NCBI GenBank assembly: GCA_029288865.1
Contig: JARIGM010000024.1
Span: forward strand, 1-36,688
Length of the DNA stretch: 36,688 nt
Source: Candidatus Kaiserbacteria bacterium
GTDB taxonomy: Bacteria > Patescibacteriota > Minisyncoccia > Phycocordibacterales > Phycocordibacteraceae
Reading direction: 5' to 3'
The notes beneath the pieces were generated by a model. It did not search any database. It saw nothing but the letters and a program-made list of their open reading frames with translations, and was not told the DNA's origin. Each line of letters opens with the position of its first letter. Positions within the stretch are counted from its first letter, which is position 1. Position numbers and translations under genes: made by a program. Shown here piece by piece: positions 12,650 to 19,506 of the stretch.

Positions 12650-12744
12650 TAAGATAAATATACCGTGAAGGCCACCGGGACGCAAGCTGAAGGGTGTGAA
12701 AAAGCCCCGTCCGCCATACAAATGACGAAACGGGGCTTGTTTTA
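12650..12744 (+). other. Structured intergenic element with terminator-like hairpin, identity unknown
   Basis: The 281-nt gap between rpoB and the unknown gene holds a GC-rich core. CCGTG/CACCGG can form a small hairpin near 12663-12678. GGGACGCAAGC follows at 12677-12687. AAGCCCCGT (12702-12710) pairs with ACGGGGCTT (12730-12738) around a 19-nt loop, with T-rich tails on both strands. The GGGACGCAAGC string resembles the core of the GEMM (cyclic-di-GMP-I) riboswitch, but the rest of that consensus is missing. The unknown gene's own promoter lies after the hairpin, so this may be a separate short RNA or a leader relic. Confidence 0.35.
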
Positions 12745-12767
12745 GGCTTTAGTACTAGCATAAAAAA

Positions 12768-12795
12768 TTTACATATTCAAAAATCGTGCTAAAGT
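12768..12795 (+). promoter_or_regulatory. Promoter of the unknown gene at 12823
   Basis: TTTACA (12768-12773), 16-nt spacer, TAAAGT (12790-12795) preceded by TGC, an extended -10. Confidence 0.65.
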
Positions 12796-12822
12796 GCACC
12801 CAGACATGAACGGAGGTACCAA

Positions 12823-13500
12823 ATGTCTGAGTCCCTTGAACTTAAGACTGAACTCGACGTATGGAAGCATCTCTATACCCAGGGTTCTGTTTCAGACGCT
12901 GCGCGCAAACGTATATGGCGCCTATTTAATGAACTGTTTCCTGAAGGACATAAATTCAGCTTGCGGGAGACGGCTCGTTTCTGTGCCGACCAACTCGAAC
13001 AAGGAAAAGTAAGCACTGACCTATACGAAGTTAATGTACTCCGTATTCATCCTGACGCGTTACGATTTCTTGCTCAGTACGGTCTCGACTACTCACCGTA
13101 TGATTGGAAGGACGCAGCACCTCAAGAATGGGAATTGCAACCGGAATCTCAGAGGTGTATAGAGAACAGTTTCTTGTTCTTACAAAGAACAAGACTGAAA
13201 ACAGGGAATACACTTTGTATGGTAGAAGGTATTACACTAAGTCCTTGCGTACCATGCATGGATCACATGTGGATTGCTAGAGATGTCACGAGTACGACCG
13301 CCATTGACTGGAGTATATATGCGGTCTCTAAGTGGACCCGTTACCTCGGATTCCCACTCACGCTTAATGAATACAATGAATGCTGTCGATTAATTACTCC
13401 GGACAGGTTCGCTGGACATCTACTCTTCGAAAACATATATTTCCCTATTGTTCAAAAAAGACTTGAAGAAATTGCCATGAATCGCCTAGCCGCTCACTAA
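12823..13500 (+). CDS. Unknown soluble protein
   Basis: 225 residues; I do not recognise a family. There is no signal peptide or membrane segment. The N-terminal 70 residues look helical and charged. A central segment (CMVEGITLSPCVPCMDHMW) has three cysteines, two as CVPC, and CC occurs later in NEYNECC, so metal or redox chemistry is possible but unproven. The start is well supported by GGAGG at 12812-12816, 6 nt from the ATG, and by the extended -10 promoter. The stop codon sits in the loop of its own terminator. Base composition is a little more AT-rich than the neighbouring core genes, which would fit an accessory gene. Confidence 0.75.
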   Translation: MSESLELKTELDVWKHLYTQGSVSDAARKRIWRLFNELFPEGHKFSLRETARFCADQLEQGKVSTDLYEVNVLRIHPDALRFLAQYGLDYSPYDWKDAAPQEWELQPESQRCIENSFLFLQRTRLKTGNTLCMVEGITLSPCVPCMDHMWIARDVTSTTAIDWSIYAVSKWTRYLGFPLTLNEYNECCRLITPDRFAGHLLFENIYFPIVQKRLEEIAMNRLAAH

Positions 13501-13518
13501 CCTGAGCGGCTTTTCTTT
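13488..13518 (+). terminator. Terminator overlapping the stop of the unknown gene
   Basis: AGCCGCTCA (13488-13496) pairs with TGAGCGGCT (13503-13511), followed by TTTTCTTT. The TAA stop at 13498-13500 is in the loop. Confidence 0.9.
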
Positions 13519-13528
13519 CATGTAAGTT

Positions 13529-14182
13529 TTATTTTTCTGCGCGCCAGGAATCGATCTTCGCGTGATGGCCGGTCTTGAGCACTGCCGGCACCTTATACTT
13601 CTTCCCTTCCCATTCGATCGTGTCAGGGCGCGTGAATACTTCGTGGGATGCAATGCGACGCTCCTCTACGGAATCGTCTTTTCCGAGGACTCCTGGGATG
13701 CGGCGGGTCACCGCATCAATGATCGCCATGGCTGGCACCTCCGCACCAGTATAAGTCGCCTCGCCCACTGCGTATGTCTTAAATGTTCCCATTGTCTTTA
13801 AAATCTTTGCGGCTCGCTCATCGACACCTTCATAGCGGCCGCACACGAGCACGACGTCTTCAAATTTTGCGAGCTTGTCCGCTTCTGCATTCGTAAATTG
13901 CTTTGCTCCAGGCACGAACCAAACGATTGCGATCTTCTTCTTGTCTTTGCGGCGCGCAAGCGCTTTCTTTGTCGCCTTCACGACCGGCAACGCCGTCATG
14001 ACCATACCCGGACCGCCGCCATAGGGGCGCTCGTCTACCTTTCCCCACTTGTTATCGACATAGTCGCGCGGATTCTGATAATCCACGCTGATCTTCTTCG
14101 CTGTACGAGCGCGTCCGAGGATCGAAGCCGAGAGGTACGGCTCGCAAGCTTCCTGAAATAGGGTTATGAGATGAAATCGCAT
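13529..14182 (-). CDS. trmD: tRNA (guanine-N1-)-methyltransferase TrmD
   Basis: 217 residues. Methylates G37 of tRNAs with SAM, which keeps the reading frame. The knotted SPOUT fold is marked by DERPYGGGPGM (50-60), LVCGRYEGVDER (112-123) and IDAVTRRIPGVLG. The segment after GVLG, often containing an Asp-Ser-Phe motif with a catalytic aspartate in proteobacterial enzymes, reads KDDSVEERRIASHEVFTRP here; I believe such variants are common in this lineage. It is last in the rpsP-khpA-ORF-trmD cluster. A short dyad (14185-14190 with 14203-14208) lies directly upstream of the ATG. The usual downstream rplS is absent. Confidence 0.95.
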   Translation of the reverse strand: MRFHLITLFQEACEPYLSASILGRARTAKKISVDYQNPRDYVDNKWGKVDERPYGGGPGMVMTALPVVKATKKALARRKDKKKIAIVWFVPGAKQFTNAEADKLAKFEDVVLVCGRYEGVDERAAKILKTMGTFKTYAVGEATYTGAEVPAMAIIDAVTRRIPGVLGKDDSVEERRIASHEVFTRPDTIEWEGKKYKVPAVLKTGHHAKIDSWRAEK

Positions 14183-14223
14183 TAGGACACTCTACTACAA
14201 ACGTGTCCAATTTCCTAGCCTCG

Positions 14224-14751
14224 TCAGTATGCGTACGGAATGCCGGTCTTTGCGCCAACCTTATGGTTCCATTCCACCTGCCGACTTTGTTGGACCGAAA
14301 CGGCAGCGTATTCTTGACGTAATTCAGAAAGCGGACGCGTGAGCTGTTCCGAGATAGCGATGAACCTGTTGAGGTTCTCGCGCAGTTCAAGGACGCTCGC
14401 GCGATCCTCACGTACTTCCTGCTTGCTCGCCATGATCATGGGAATCCGCGCGATCTGTCCGCCCAAGTCCGTGCGCACTTCGTCTATGTTTGCCTGTAGC
14501 CGCGCGATGTCATCCTTGGTGGCCATGACCTCGACGATACGCGCAATATCATCACCAAATTCTGTTCGCAGTTCTAGTTTCGCCTCGTCTACAGCGGTCG
14601 TGACAATTTCTTGCACCACTTCTTGTACAATCCCCTGTACGATACCAGGAACCGCAGCATTAATGCCGGTGGTGACCATGCCAGGTACTACCTCCGTAAC
14701 GACGTCCGTTACGACAGTGCGAATCTGAGTCAGATCATCCTTGGTGAGCAT
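14224..14751 (-). CDS. Coiled-coil protein in the rimM position
   Basis: 175 residues. The N-terminus is a Val/Thr-rich helix (MLTKDDLTQIRTVVTDVVTE), followed by a long heptad-like region (DDIARIVEVMATKDDIARLQANIDEVR in parts) up to about residue 145 and a short polar tail. I know such KDDI-type coiled-coil proteins from Patescibacteria, without an assigned function. It lies between khpA and trmD, where many bacteria carry rimM, but it shows no RimM or PRC-barrel sequence. TGATAAAAT ends 6 nt before the ATG, suggesting its own leaderless transcript. Confidence 0.75.
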   Translation of the reverse strand: MLTKDDLTQIRTVVTDVVTEVVPGMVTTGINAAVPGIVQGIVQEVVQEIVTTAVDEAKLELRTEFGDDIARIVEVMATKDDIARLQANIDEVRTDLGGQIARIPMIMASKQEVREDRASVLELRENLNRFIAISEQLTRPLSELRQEYAAVSVQQSRQVEWNHKVGAKTGIPYAY

Positions 14752-14757
14752 TCACCC

Positions 14758-14766
14758 ATTTTATCA
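14758..14766 (-). promoter_or_regulatory. Extended -10 of the coiled-coil gene
   Basis: TGA-TAAAAT on the minus strand, 6 nt before the ATG at 14751. No convincing -35 box. Confidence 0.55.
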
Positions 14767-14845
14767 CCCACAGCTAAAATAAAGATGAGGCCGTTATGAA
14801 ATATTTCTGAGTTTTTGACTTTCCCGCAGCTTTCTGCGAAATCCT

Positions 14846-15157
14846 CTACGCGCCAAGCTCGTCGAGCGCCTGATCGACTGTCTTGAGTTCCGTGTACTGG
14901 CGCTTGCCGCCGACCGGTTCGTTGATCTTGAGGTTCACGCGGGCATTGTGCTTCATGCCGACCACGCGGAGGAGGGTGCGGAGTGCCTTCGCGATATTGC
15001 CGTCCTTGCCGATGATCTTGCCCATATCTTCCGGAGCGACGGTGAGCGTCAGAAGGACGCCGAGCTGATCGACGGTGCGGGTAATCTCTACAGCCTCTTG
15101 GTTATCTACCAAGGCTTTGATGACGTACTCGAGAAATGCGTGGTCTTGTTCTTTCAT
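14846..15157 (-). CDS. khpA: KH-domain RNA-binding protein KhpA
   Basis: 103 residues, slightly longer than the usual 75-80. A single KH domain has the signature IIGKDG (48-53, GxxG loop) inside APEDMGKIIGKDGNIAKALR, preceded by the strand LGVLLTLTV. KhpA binds RNA, usually as a partner of KhpB, and affects translation and cell-wall genes in Gram-positive bacteria. Its position just downstream of rpsP is the classic one. The extra C-terminal residues (KRQYTELKTVDQALDELGA) are charged. Translation probably depends on the rpsP transcript. Confidence 0.92.
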   Translation of the reverse strand: MKEQDHAFLEYVIKALVDNQEAVEITRTVDQLGVLLTLTVAPEDMGKIIGKDGNIAKALRTLLRVVGMKHNARVNLKINEPVGGKRQYTELKTVDQALDELGA

Positions 15158-15199
15158 AGCAGTCGTAATAGTACGGATAAGGTGATGAAAAGTGTATGT

Positions 15200-15214
15200 G
15201 CTGGCGACGCCAGC
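15200..15214 (-). other. Hairpin between rpsP and khpA
   Basis: GCTGGC and GCCAGC form a 6-bp stem around 3 nt in the 63-nt gap. There is no T-tract, so it is more likely an mRNA stability or processing element than a terminator. Confidence 0.4.
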
Positions 15215-15220
15215 CCTCCA

Positions 15221-15634
15221 CTACGCAGCTGCCTCAGCAGCGACTTCTTCTGCAGGAGCTTCTTCGGTTGCCTCAGGCGCTGCTTCTGCAGGCGCTTCAG
15301 CTGGAGTCTCAGCAGCTGGTGCTGGGGTTGGAGCCGCTTCCGCAACTACCTCTTTGACTGGAGCAGTCTTCTTAGGAAGGACGTTGATCTTCTTGCCCTC
15401 GATCACGCCATTCTTGACGAGGAGGTTGTGGACAGAGTCAGAAACCTGAGCTCCCTTCTTCATCCAGTCCTTGACCTTGTCTGCCTGGATATTTGTTGCC
15501 TTGGTCTTTGGGTTATAAGTACCTACCAAATCAACGTATTTTCCGGCCTTTGGGCCTGAAGTCTTCTCAAGAACGGCAATGCGAAAAGCCGGGTCGTTCT
15601 TTCGGCCAATGCGCTGGTATCGGATCATCAACAT
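15221..15634 (-). CDS. rpsP: 30S ribosomal protein bS16 with acidic Ala/Pro-rich tail
   Basis: 137 residues; bS16 is normally about 80-90. The core (MIRYQRIGRKNDPAFRIAVLE, then YVDLVGTYNPKTKA, then VKDWMKKGAQVSDSVHNLL) covers residues 1-85 and is full length. Residues 90-137 are an extension made almost only of Ala, Glu, Pro and Thr, negatively charged. The start is MLMIRY; the internal ATG two codons on (MIRY) is equally possible. A promoter precedes it at 15646-15674. It heads the cluster rpsP-khpA-ORF-trmD. Confidence 0.96.
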   Translation of the reverse strand: MLMIRYQRIGRKNDPAFRIAVLEKTSGPKAGKYVDLVGTYNPKTKATNIQADKVKDWMKKGAQVSDSVHNLLVKNGVIEGKKINVLPKKTAPVKEVVAEAAPTPAPAAETPAEAPAEAAPEATEEAPAEEVAAEAAA

Positions 15635-15645
15635 ATAGTGTGGCT

Positions 15646-15674
15646 ACAGTACCAGATATGCCCAAAAAAATCAA
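15646..15674 (-). promoter_or_regulatory. rpsP promoter
   Basis: On the minus strand TTGATT (15674-15669), 17-nt spacer, TGG-TACTGT (-10 at 15651-15646), an extended -10 lying 11 nt before the ATG. Confidence 0.6.
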
Positions 15675-15790
15675 CGTATACATGCTTTGGGTTAAAATAT
15701 AAGGGTTATTATGTTTGACGAAAGTAGAATAAGTGGTTAACTGGCTTTAAAGAGTTGTACTTTTCATCAATCGACAGCGGGAGATTCAAA

Positions 15791-16105
15791 ATGGAGAAAA
15801 GAAAAGGACGGACAGAGTGGGATATTCCCTGGTTTCCGGTTAGCTACTGTATGTTAGGAACTGGAAGCAGTCTCGGACAAACCTTCTACCTAGCCACCCT
15901 GAATCCTACATGGGTGTTGGCATTCCTGGGTATTCTGATTTTATACGCTGTTGGATATCCCATGATGATAATAGCTGGGGTTAGGGTTTCAGTTTTCATC
16001 ATGGCCGCCACGGCAGCTCTCGTTATCGCGTTTGGAGGACCCCTTGTTTTCCCAGTCCATGGAATAAAGAGTTACCTGGCGGCTAGTCATTACACTTCTT
16101 CATGA
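15791..16105 (+). CDS. Small membrane protein with three predicted transmembrane segments
   Basis: 104 residues; not recognised. After a basic N-terminus (MEKRKGRTEWDIPW) come three hydrophobic segments at about 15-37, 40-58 and 62-82, then a short C-terminal tail. The start at 15791 has GGGAG at 15779-15783 with 7-nt spacing; an upstream in-frame TTG at 15755 lacks one. A TTGACG at 15715 with a poor -10 may be the promoter. A strong terminator follows, so it is monocistronic. Confidence 0.65.
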   Translation: MEKRKGRTEWDIPWFPVSYCMLGTGSSLGQTFYLATLNPTWVLAFLGILILYAVGYPMMIIAGVRVSVFIMAATAALVIAFGGPLVFPVHGIKSYLAASHYTSS

Positions 16106-16113
16106 ATTTAACT

Positions 16114-16150
16114 AACAGGCACCGGACCAACCTCCGATGCCTGTTTTTTC
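16114..16150 (+). terminator. Terminator of the small membrane protein gene
   Basis: Arms 16114-16126 and 16133-16145 pair at 12 of 13 positions, followed by a TTTTTT run. Confidence 0.88.
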
Positions 16151-16165
16151 ATATTAGCCAGTGTC

Positions 16166-16174
16166 TGATACAGT
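16166..16174 (+). promoter_or_regulatory. Extended -10 of rnr
   Basis: TGA-TACAGT, 7 nt before the ATG at 16182. It overlaps the alternative GTG start at 16161, which argues against that start. Confidence 0.5.
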
Positions 16175-16181
16175 AAGAGAA

Positions 16182-18182
16182 ATGGCCGAACAGACAAAGA
16201 TATACGAGGGTCCGATTGCAGCGAGCCCCCGCGGCATCGGCTTCATGCCGATCGGTGAGGACGAGCATGGAAACAAGCTCGAGGATCTCATAATCCCTGC
16301 AGAAGCGATGAAAGGCGCGTTCCCCGGCGACATCGTAAAGGTGGAGGCGACCGGATTCATCGAAGACCAACGCACGCACAAGAAGCGTGCTGCTGGCCGT
16401 GTCGTGGAGATCGTCACGCGGTCCCGCGAGACATTCGTGGGTACTCTCATTCCGGACGAAACGCCGGGCGCTCCGCACGGCCAGGTGCTCCTCCGACCGG
16501 ATTGGAAGAAGATGTATGTGCCTTTCATCGTGCGCGGAGACAGCCTCCCGCTCGGACAGAAGGTCGTGCTGCGATTCCGCGCATGGCCTGAAGGCGAACC
16601 GTTGCCGTGGGGAGTCGTTGAAGAGATCATCGGTCCAGCTGGGCAACACGAGACTGAAATGCGCGCGCTCGCGCTCGGGCAAGGATTCCATGCAGACTTC
16701 CCTCCTGGCGTTATCTCAGAAGCAAAGCAGCTCGAAGAACAGGGAAAATCTATGCTCGCCGCAGAAGCGGAAGCAAGCATCGCGAGCGGACGCCGCAAGG
16801 ATTTCCGCAAGACGACAACCTTCACAATCGATCCCTACGACGCGAAGGACTTTGATGACGCGCTCTCGGTGAAGTTCTTGGACGACGGAACGATCGAAGT
16901 TGGCGTACATATCGCGGACGTATCATTCTTCGTGCGCCCCGGCACTGCGATTGATAACGAGGCACGCAACCGCGCAACATCCGTCTATTTGGTGGATCGC
17001 ACGATCCCGATGCTTCCGCACGTGCTTTCCACGAATCTCGCATCGCTCAATCCGCATGAAGATCGTCTCTCCGTCTCAGCCGTATTCGTGCTCGACAAGG
17101 ACGCGAACATTCTTTCCAAATGGTTCGGCGAGACCGCGATCTACTCTGACCATCGCTTTACCTACGAAGACGCACAGGACGTGCTCGATACGAACAACGG
17201 TCCGATGCTCAATGAGCTCGTTGCTCTTCGCGATCTCTCAAAGAAGATTCGCGCGAAGCGCGTTGCGAAGGGTGCGATCGAATTCGATACTGCCGAAGTG
17301 AAAGTGAAGCTCGATGATGCTGGCAAGCCGATCGAAGTCGTACTCAAGGAACGCAAAGAAACGAACATGCTCATCGAAGACTTCATGCTCCTCGCGAACG
17401 AGGCTGTCGCTGAAATGCTTTTCGAGGAAACTCGCAAAGCCAACATTCAGCCTGGCTCCATCTATCGAACGCACGATCTCCCGAACCCTGATAAGATCGT
17501 AGACCTCGCACAATTCTTGAAAGTCATGGGATACGACCTCCCAACACAGAACGGTCACGTGAAAGGCACGGACATCAACAAACTCATGAAGCAGGTAGAA
17601 GGCACGCCTGAGGAATACCTCATCAAGACGACAGCGCTGCGATCTATGGCAAAGGCGACCTACACAACGAAGAATATCGGCCACTTCGGTCTCGCGTTTG
17701 AATACTATACGCACTTCACTTCTCCGATCCGCCGCTACCCAGACCTCCTCGTGCATCGCATGCTGAAGCACTTCCGCAACGGCGAACCGTTCACGAAGGA
17801 GCAATTCTTCGAACTCGATCAGCTCGCGATCCATTCGAGCGAACGCGAAGTCGGCGCAGCGCAAGCTGAACGCGATTCAGTGAAGCTCAAGCTCGTTGAG
17901 TTCATGGCAGATAAGGTGGACCAAGAATTCGATGCTGTTATCAGCGGCGTTTCAGACCGCGGTATCTATGTCGAGCTTAAGGAGACGCATGCAGAAGGCA
18001 TGGTCCGCATCCGCGACCTCGGCAACGACTATTTCATCCATGACGAGAAGCGATACCGCATCGTCGGCGAGCGCACGAAGGTACAATTCGCACTCGGCGA
18101 TCCGATTCGCGTAAAGCTCATCGCTGCGCGCGTCCTCGAGCGCGAGCTCGATTTCGCACTTGCAACTCCTCTCACTCCATAA
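16182..18182 (+). CDS. rnr: Ribonuclease R
   Basis: 666 residues. A processive 3'-5' exoribonuclease that degrades structured RNA. N-terminal cold-shock-like OB regions cover about 5-150. The RNB catalytic domain starts near 205, with TIDPYDAKDFDDALS giving the metal-binding D217, D223, D225 and D226. Further RNB motifs are LVDRTIPMLPHVLSTNLASLNP and HFTSPIRRYPDLLVHR. A C-terminal S1 domain follows (about 580-660, VISGVSDRGIYVEL). The Lys-rich tail of the E. coli enzyme is missing. I start at 16182 rather than the GTG at 16161, because an extended -10 lies between them. It has its own upstream terminator-separated promoter. Confidence 0.95.
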   Translation: MAEQTKIYEGPIAASPRGIGFMPIGEDEHGNKLEDLIIPAEAMKGAFPGDIVKVEATGFIEDQRTHKKRAAGRVVEIVTRSRETFVGTLIPDETPGAPHGQVLLRPDWKKMYVPFIVRGDSLPLGQKVVLRFRAWPEGEPLPWGVVEEIIGPAGQHETEMRALALGQGFHADFPPGVISEAKQLEEQGKSMLAAEAEASIASGRRKDFRKTTTFTIDPYDAKDFDDALSVKFLDDGTIEVGVHIADVSFFVRPGTAIDNEARNRATSVYLVDRTIPMLPHVLSTNLASLNPHEDRLSVSAVFVLDKDANILSKWFGETAIYSDHRFTYEDAQDVLDTNNGPMLNELVALRDLSKKIRAKRVAKGAIEFDTAEVKVKLDDAGKPIEVVLKERKETNMLIEDFMLLANEAVAEMLFEETRKANIQPGSIYRTHDLPNPDKIVDLAQFLKVMGYDLPTQNGHVKGTDINKLMKQVEGTPEEYLIKTTALRSMAKATYTTKNIGHFGLAFEYYTHFTSPIRRYPDLLVHRMLKHFRNGEPFTKEQFFELDQLAIHSSEREVGAAQAERDSVKLKLVEFMADKVDQEFDAVISGVSDRGIYVELKETHAEGMVRIRDLGNDYFIHDEKRYRIVGERTKVQFALGDPIRVKLIAARVLERELDFALATPLTP

Positions 18183-18184
18183 CA

Positions 18185-18223
18185 TTGACTTTTTTGTTCA
18201 ATGTAGTACTTTGAACAGAGTCA
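18185..18223 (+). promoter_or_regulatory. Promoter with overlapping inverted repeat, upstream of the membrane protein at 18239
   Basis: TTGACT (18185-18190), 16-nt spacer, TACTTT (18207-18212). A dyad overlaps it: TGACT-n4-TGTTCAA (18186-18201) mirrors TTGAACA-n-AGTCA (18211-18223). This could be an operator or an mRNA hairpin just after rnr. Confidence 0.5.
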
Positions 18224-18238
18224 ATAAAGGAGATTTTC

Positions 18239-18682
18239 ATGATCTTTCTGCGTCTTGTACTTGGTACGATAAGTATCTTCGTGCTTGCCTTCACCGCCGG
18301 TCTCGTCCTGGGTGAAACTTGGCTTTCATCAATCTGCGCACAGCACTTCGGCCTCATCGCCTCGCTCTTTATGCTCTGCGATGGGCTGCTGTACCTCTAC
18401 GTGGCATGGATATGCCTCTCACGACTCACTCGAGACGAGCGACAGCTCATGAACAGTTTGCTCGTGAGTGGAATCGCTTGTTCTGCAGCCGTGAGCTTAG
18501 CTTCCACTGCTGCCTGGGTCGCCGATCATCCGATTCCAGTGCTTCCGCAGGTGTGGTTCCCCCGCTTCGCGCTTTTCACGATCGCAGCATTTGCCCCATT
18601 CGTGGTGTTACAACTCGCGCTTCACATAGGAGGAGAAATGCGGCACGAGCGTATCGCTTCGACTCGGAAAACCAGCACCTAA
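18239..18682 (+). CDS. Membrane protein with four predicted transmembrane segments
   Basis: 147 residues; not recognised. Hydrophobic segments are at about 2-24, 36-60, 73-93 and 108-128, and the C-terminal tail is basic (MRHERIASTRKTST). The start has AAAGGAG at 18226-18232 with 6-nt spacing. It lies 56 nt after rnr but has its own promoter with an inverted repeat. A strong terminator follows. It could be a small integral membrane protein of the envelope; nothing indicates transport or catalysis. Confidence 0.7.
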   Translation: MIFLRLVLGTISIFVLAFTAGLVLGETWLSSICAQHFGLIASLFMLCDGLLYLYVAWICLSRLTRDERQLMNSLLVSGIACSAAVSLASTAAWVADHPIPVLPQVWFPRFALFTIAAFAPFVVLQLALHIGGEMRHERIASTRKTST

Positions 18683-18686
18683 AAAT

Positions 18687-18717
18687 AAAAAGAGCTCTCT
18701 TACGAGAGCTCTTTTTT
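18687..18717. terminator. Bidirectional terminator between two convergent membrane protein genes
   Basis: AAAAGAGCTCTC-TTAC-GAGAGCTCTTTT, 12-13 bp with A and T runs on the two sides, between genes ending at 18682 (+) and 18720 (-). Confidence 0.9.
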
Positions 18718-18719
18718 AG

Positions 18720-19439
18720 CTATTCTCCTTTTGGTGGATCGGTGAAGAGGTGCGCTGGAGGAAAATTCGCCGTGGAAATTCCTTTGTAACACGTCCAGTT
18801 TTGCCACAATACTCCCGCGTGAAGCAGATTGGTGATGAGGGGTAGCACTAGCATTATTTCCATGAACCGCAGGAATATCACGAGACGAGCCGGATCGACA
18901 CGACTCAGTGCAATGGAGACGATGATCACGGTGCCACAGAATATCGTCGTCGTGAAAAGTGGTTCCCAGATCTCACGACTCCTCCAATAGTACACATACC
19001 GACCGTATATCACGGCAAACCAGACAAAGAAGACTAGTGTATGGAAGGTATTTATCCCTGCAACAAACGAGCCAAAACCATGTGCAACGACCTCGTGGAA
19101 GTATGCTGAAACGATTATCATCAGACTGATCTCTTTCCATGGAAAGAAGGTGAGGCCGTTGCCATTACGGGTCCCCACCCACCAGCCGATGAGAAGAGCG
19201 AAGCAACACAAGCCGGCCACGATAAAGACCATTGCATCCATATCTCCGCGAACGTTCAGTCCGTGCCCAAACGATAAGACGAACAAAGCGACGCAGAAAA
19301 AACCTTGGATCAAAATCGGCACCATTCCTTCCAGATACTCGCGCCTGGACATGGCGCGCGCACGGGCCGAATATCCATTCTCTGCGACAAACGTTGCACG
19401 TCGTCCGATTTGCGTAGTACTTATTACCTTAACGAACAT
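18720..19439 (-). CDS. Multi-pass membrane protein
   Basis: 239 residues; not recognised. About 35 polar, Arg-rich residues (RARAMSRREYLEG) are followed by six hydrophobic segments at roughly 40-60, 69-88, 103-122, 128-147, 160-178 and 184-208, and a soluble tail containing Pro. The start is set by GGAGGG on the minus strand, 5-6 nt before the ATG at 19439. It lies 67 nt downstream of smc in the same direction. A strong Shine-Dalgarno sequence sets it apart from smc itself. Confidence 0.7.
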   Translation of the reverse strand: MFVKVISTTQIGRRATFVAENGYSARARAMSRREYLEGMVPILIQGFFCVALFVLSFGHGLNVRGDMDAMVFIVAGLCCFALLIGWWVGTRNGNGLTFFPWKEISLMIIVSAYFHEVVAHGFGSFVAGINTFHTLVFFVWFAVIYGRYVYYWRSREIWEPLFTTTIFCGTVIIVSIALSRVDPARLVIFLRFMEIMLVLPLITNLLHAGVLWQNWTCYKGISTANFPPAHLFTDPPKGE

Positions 19440-19506
19440 GATTGCCCTCCTTCAGGGTTGTTCACACTACTTCTACCCTATACCCTTCCGTACAATAGTA
19501 AAGCCT

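Noticed and set aside
12660-12740. A functional cyclic-di-GMP-I riboswitch
   Set aside because: Only an 11-nt core string resembles it; the GNRA-capped helix and its receptor are absent, and no gene is directly controlled.
16161-16182. GTG start for rnr seven codons upstream
   Set aside because: The interval contains an extended -10 box, and the extra residues are not conserved in the family.
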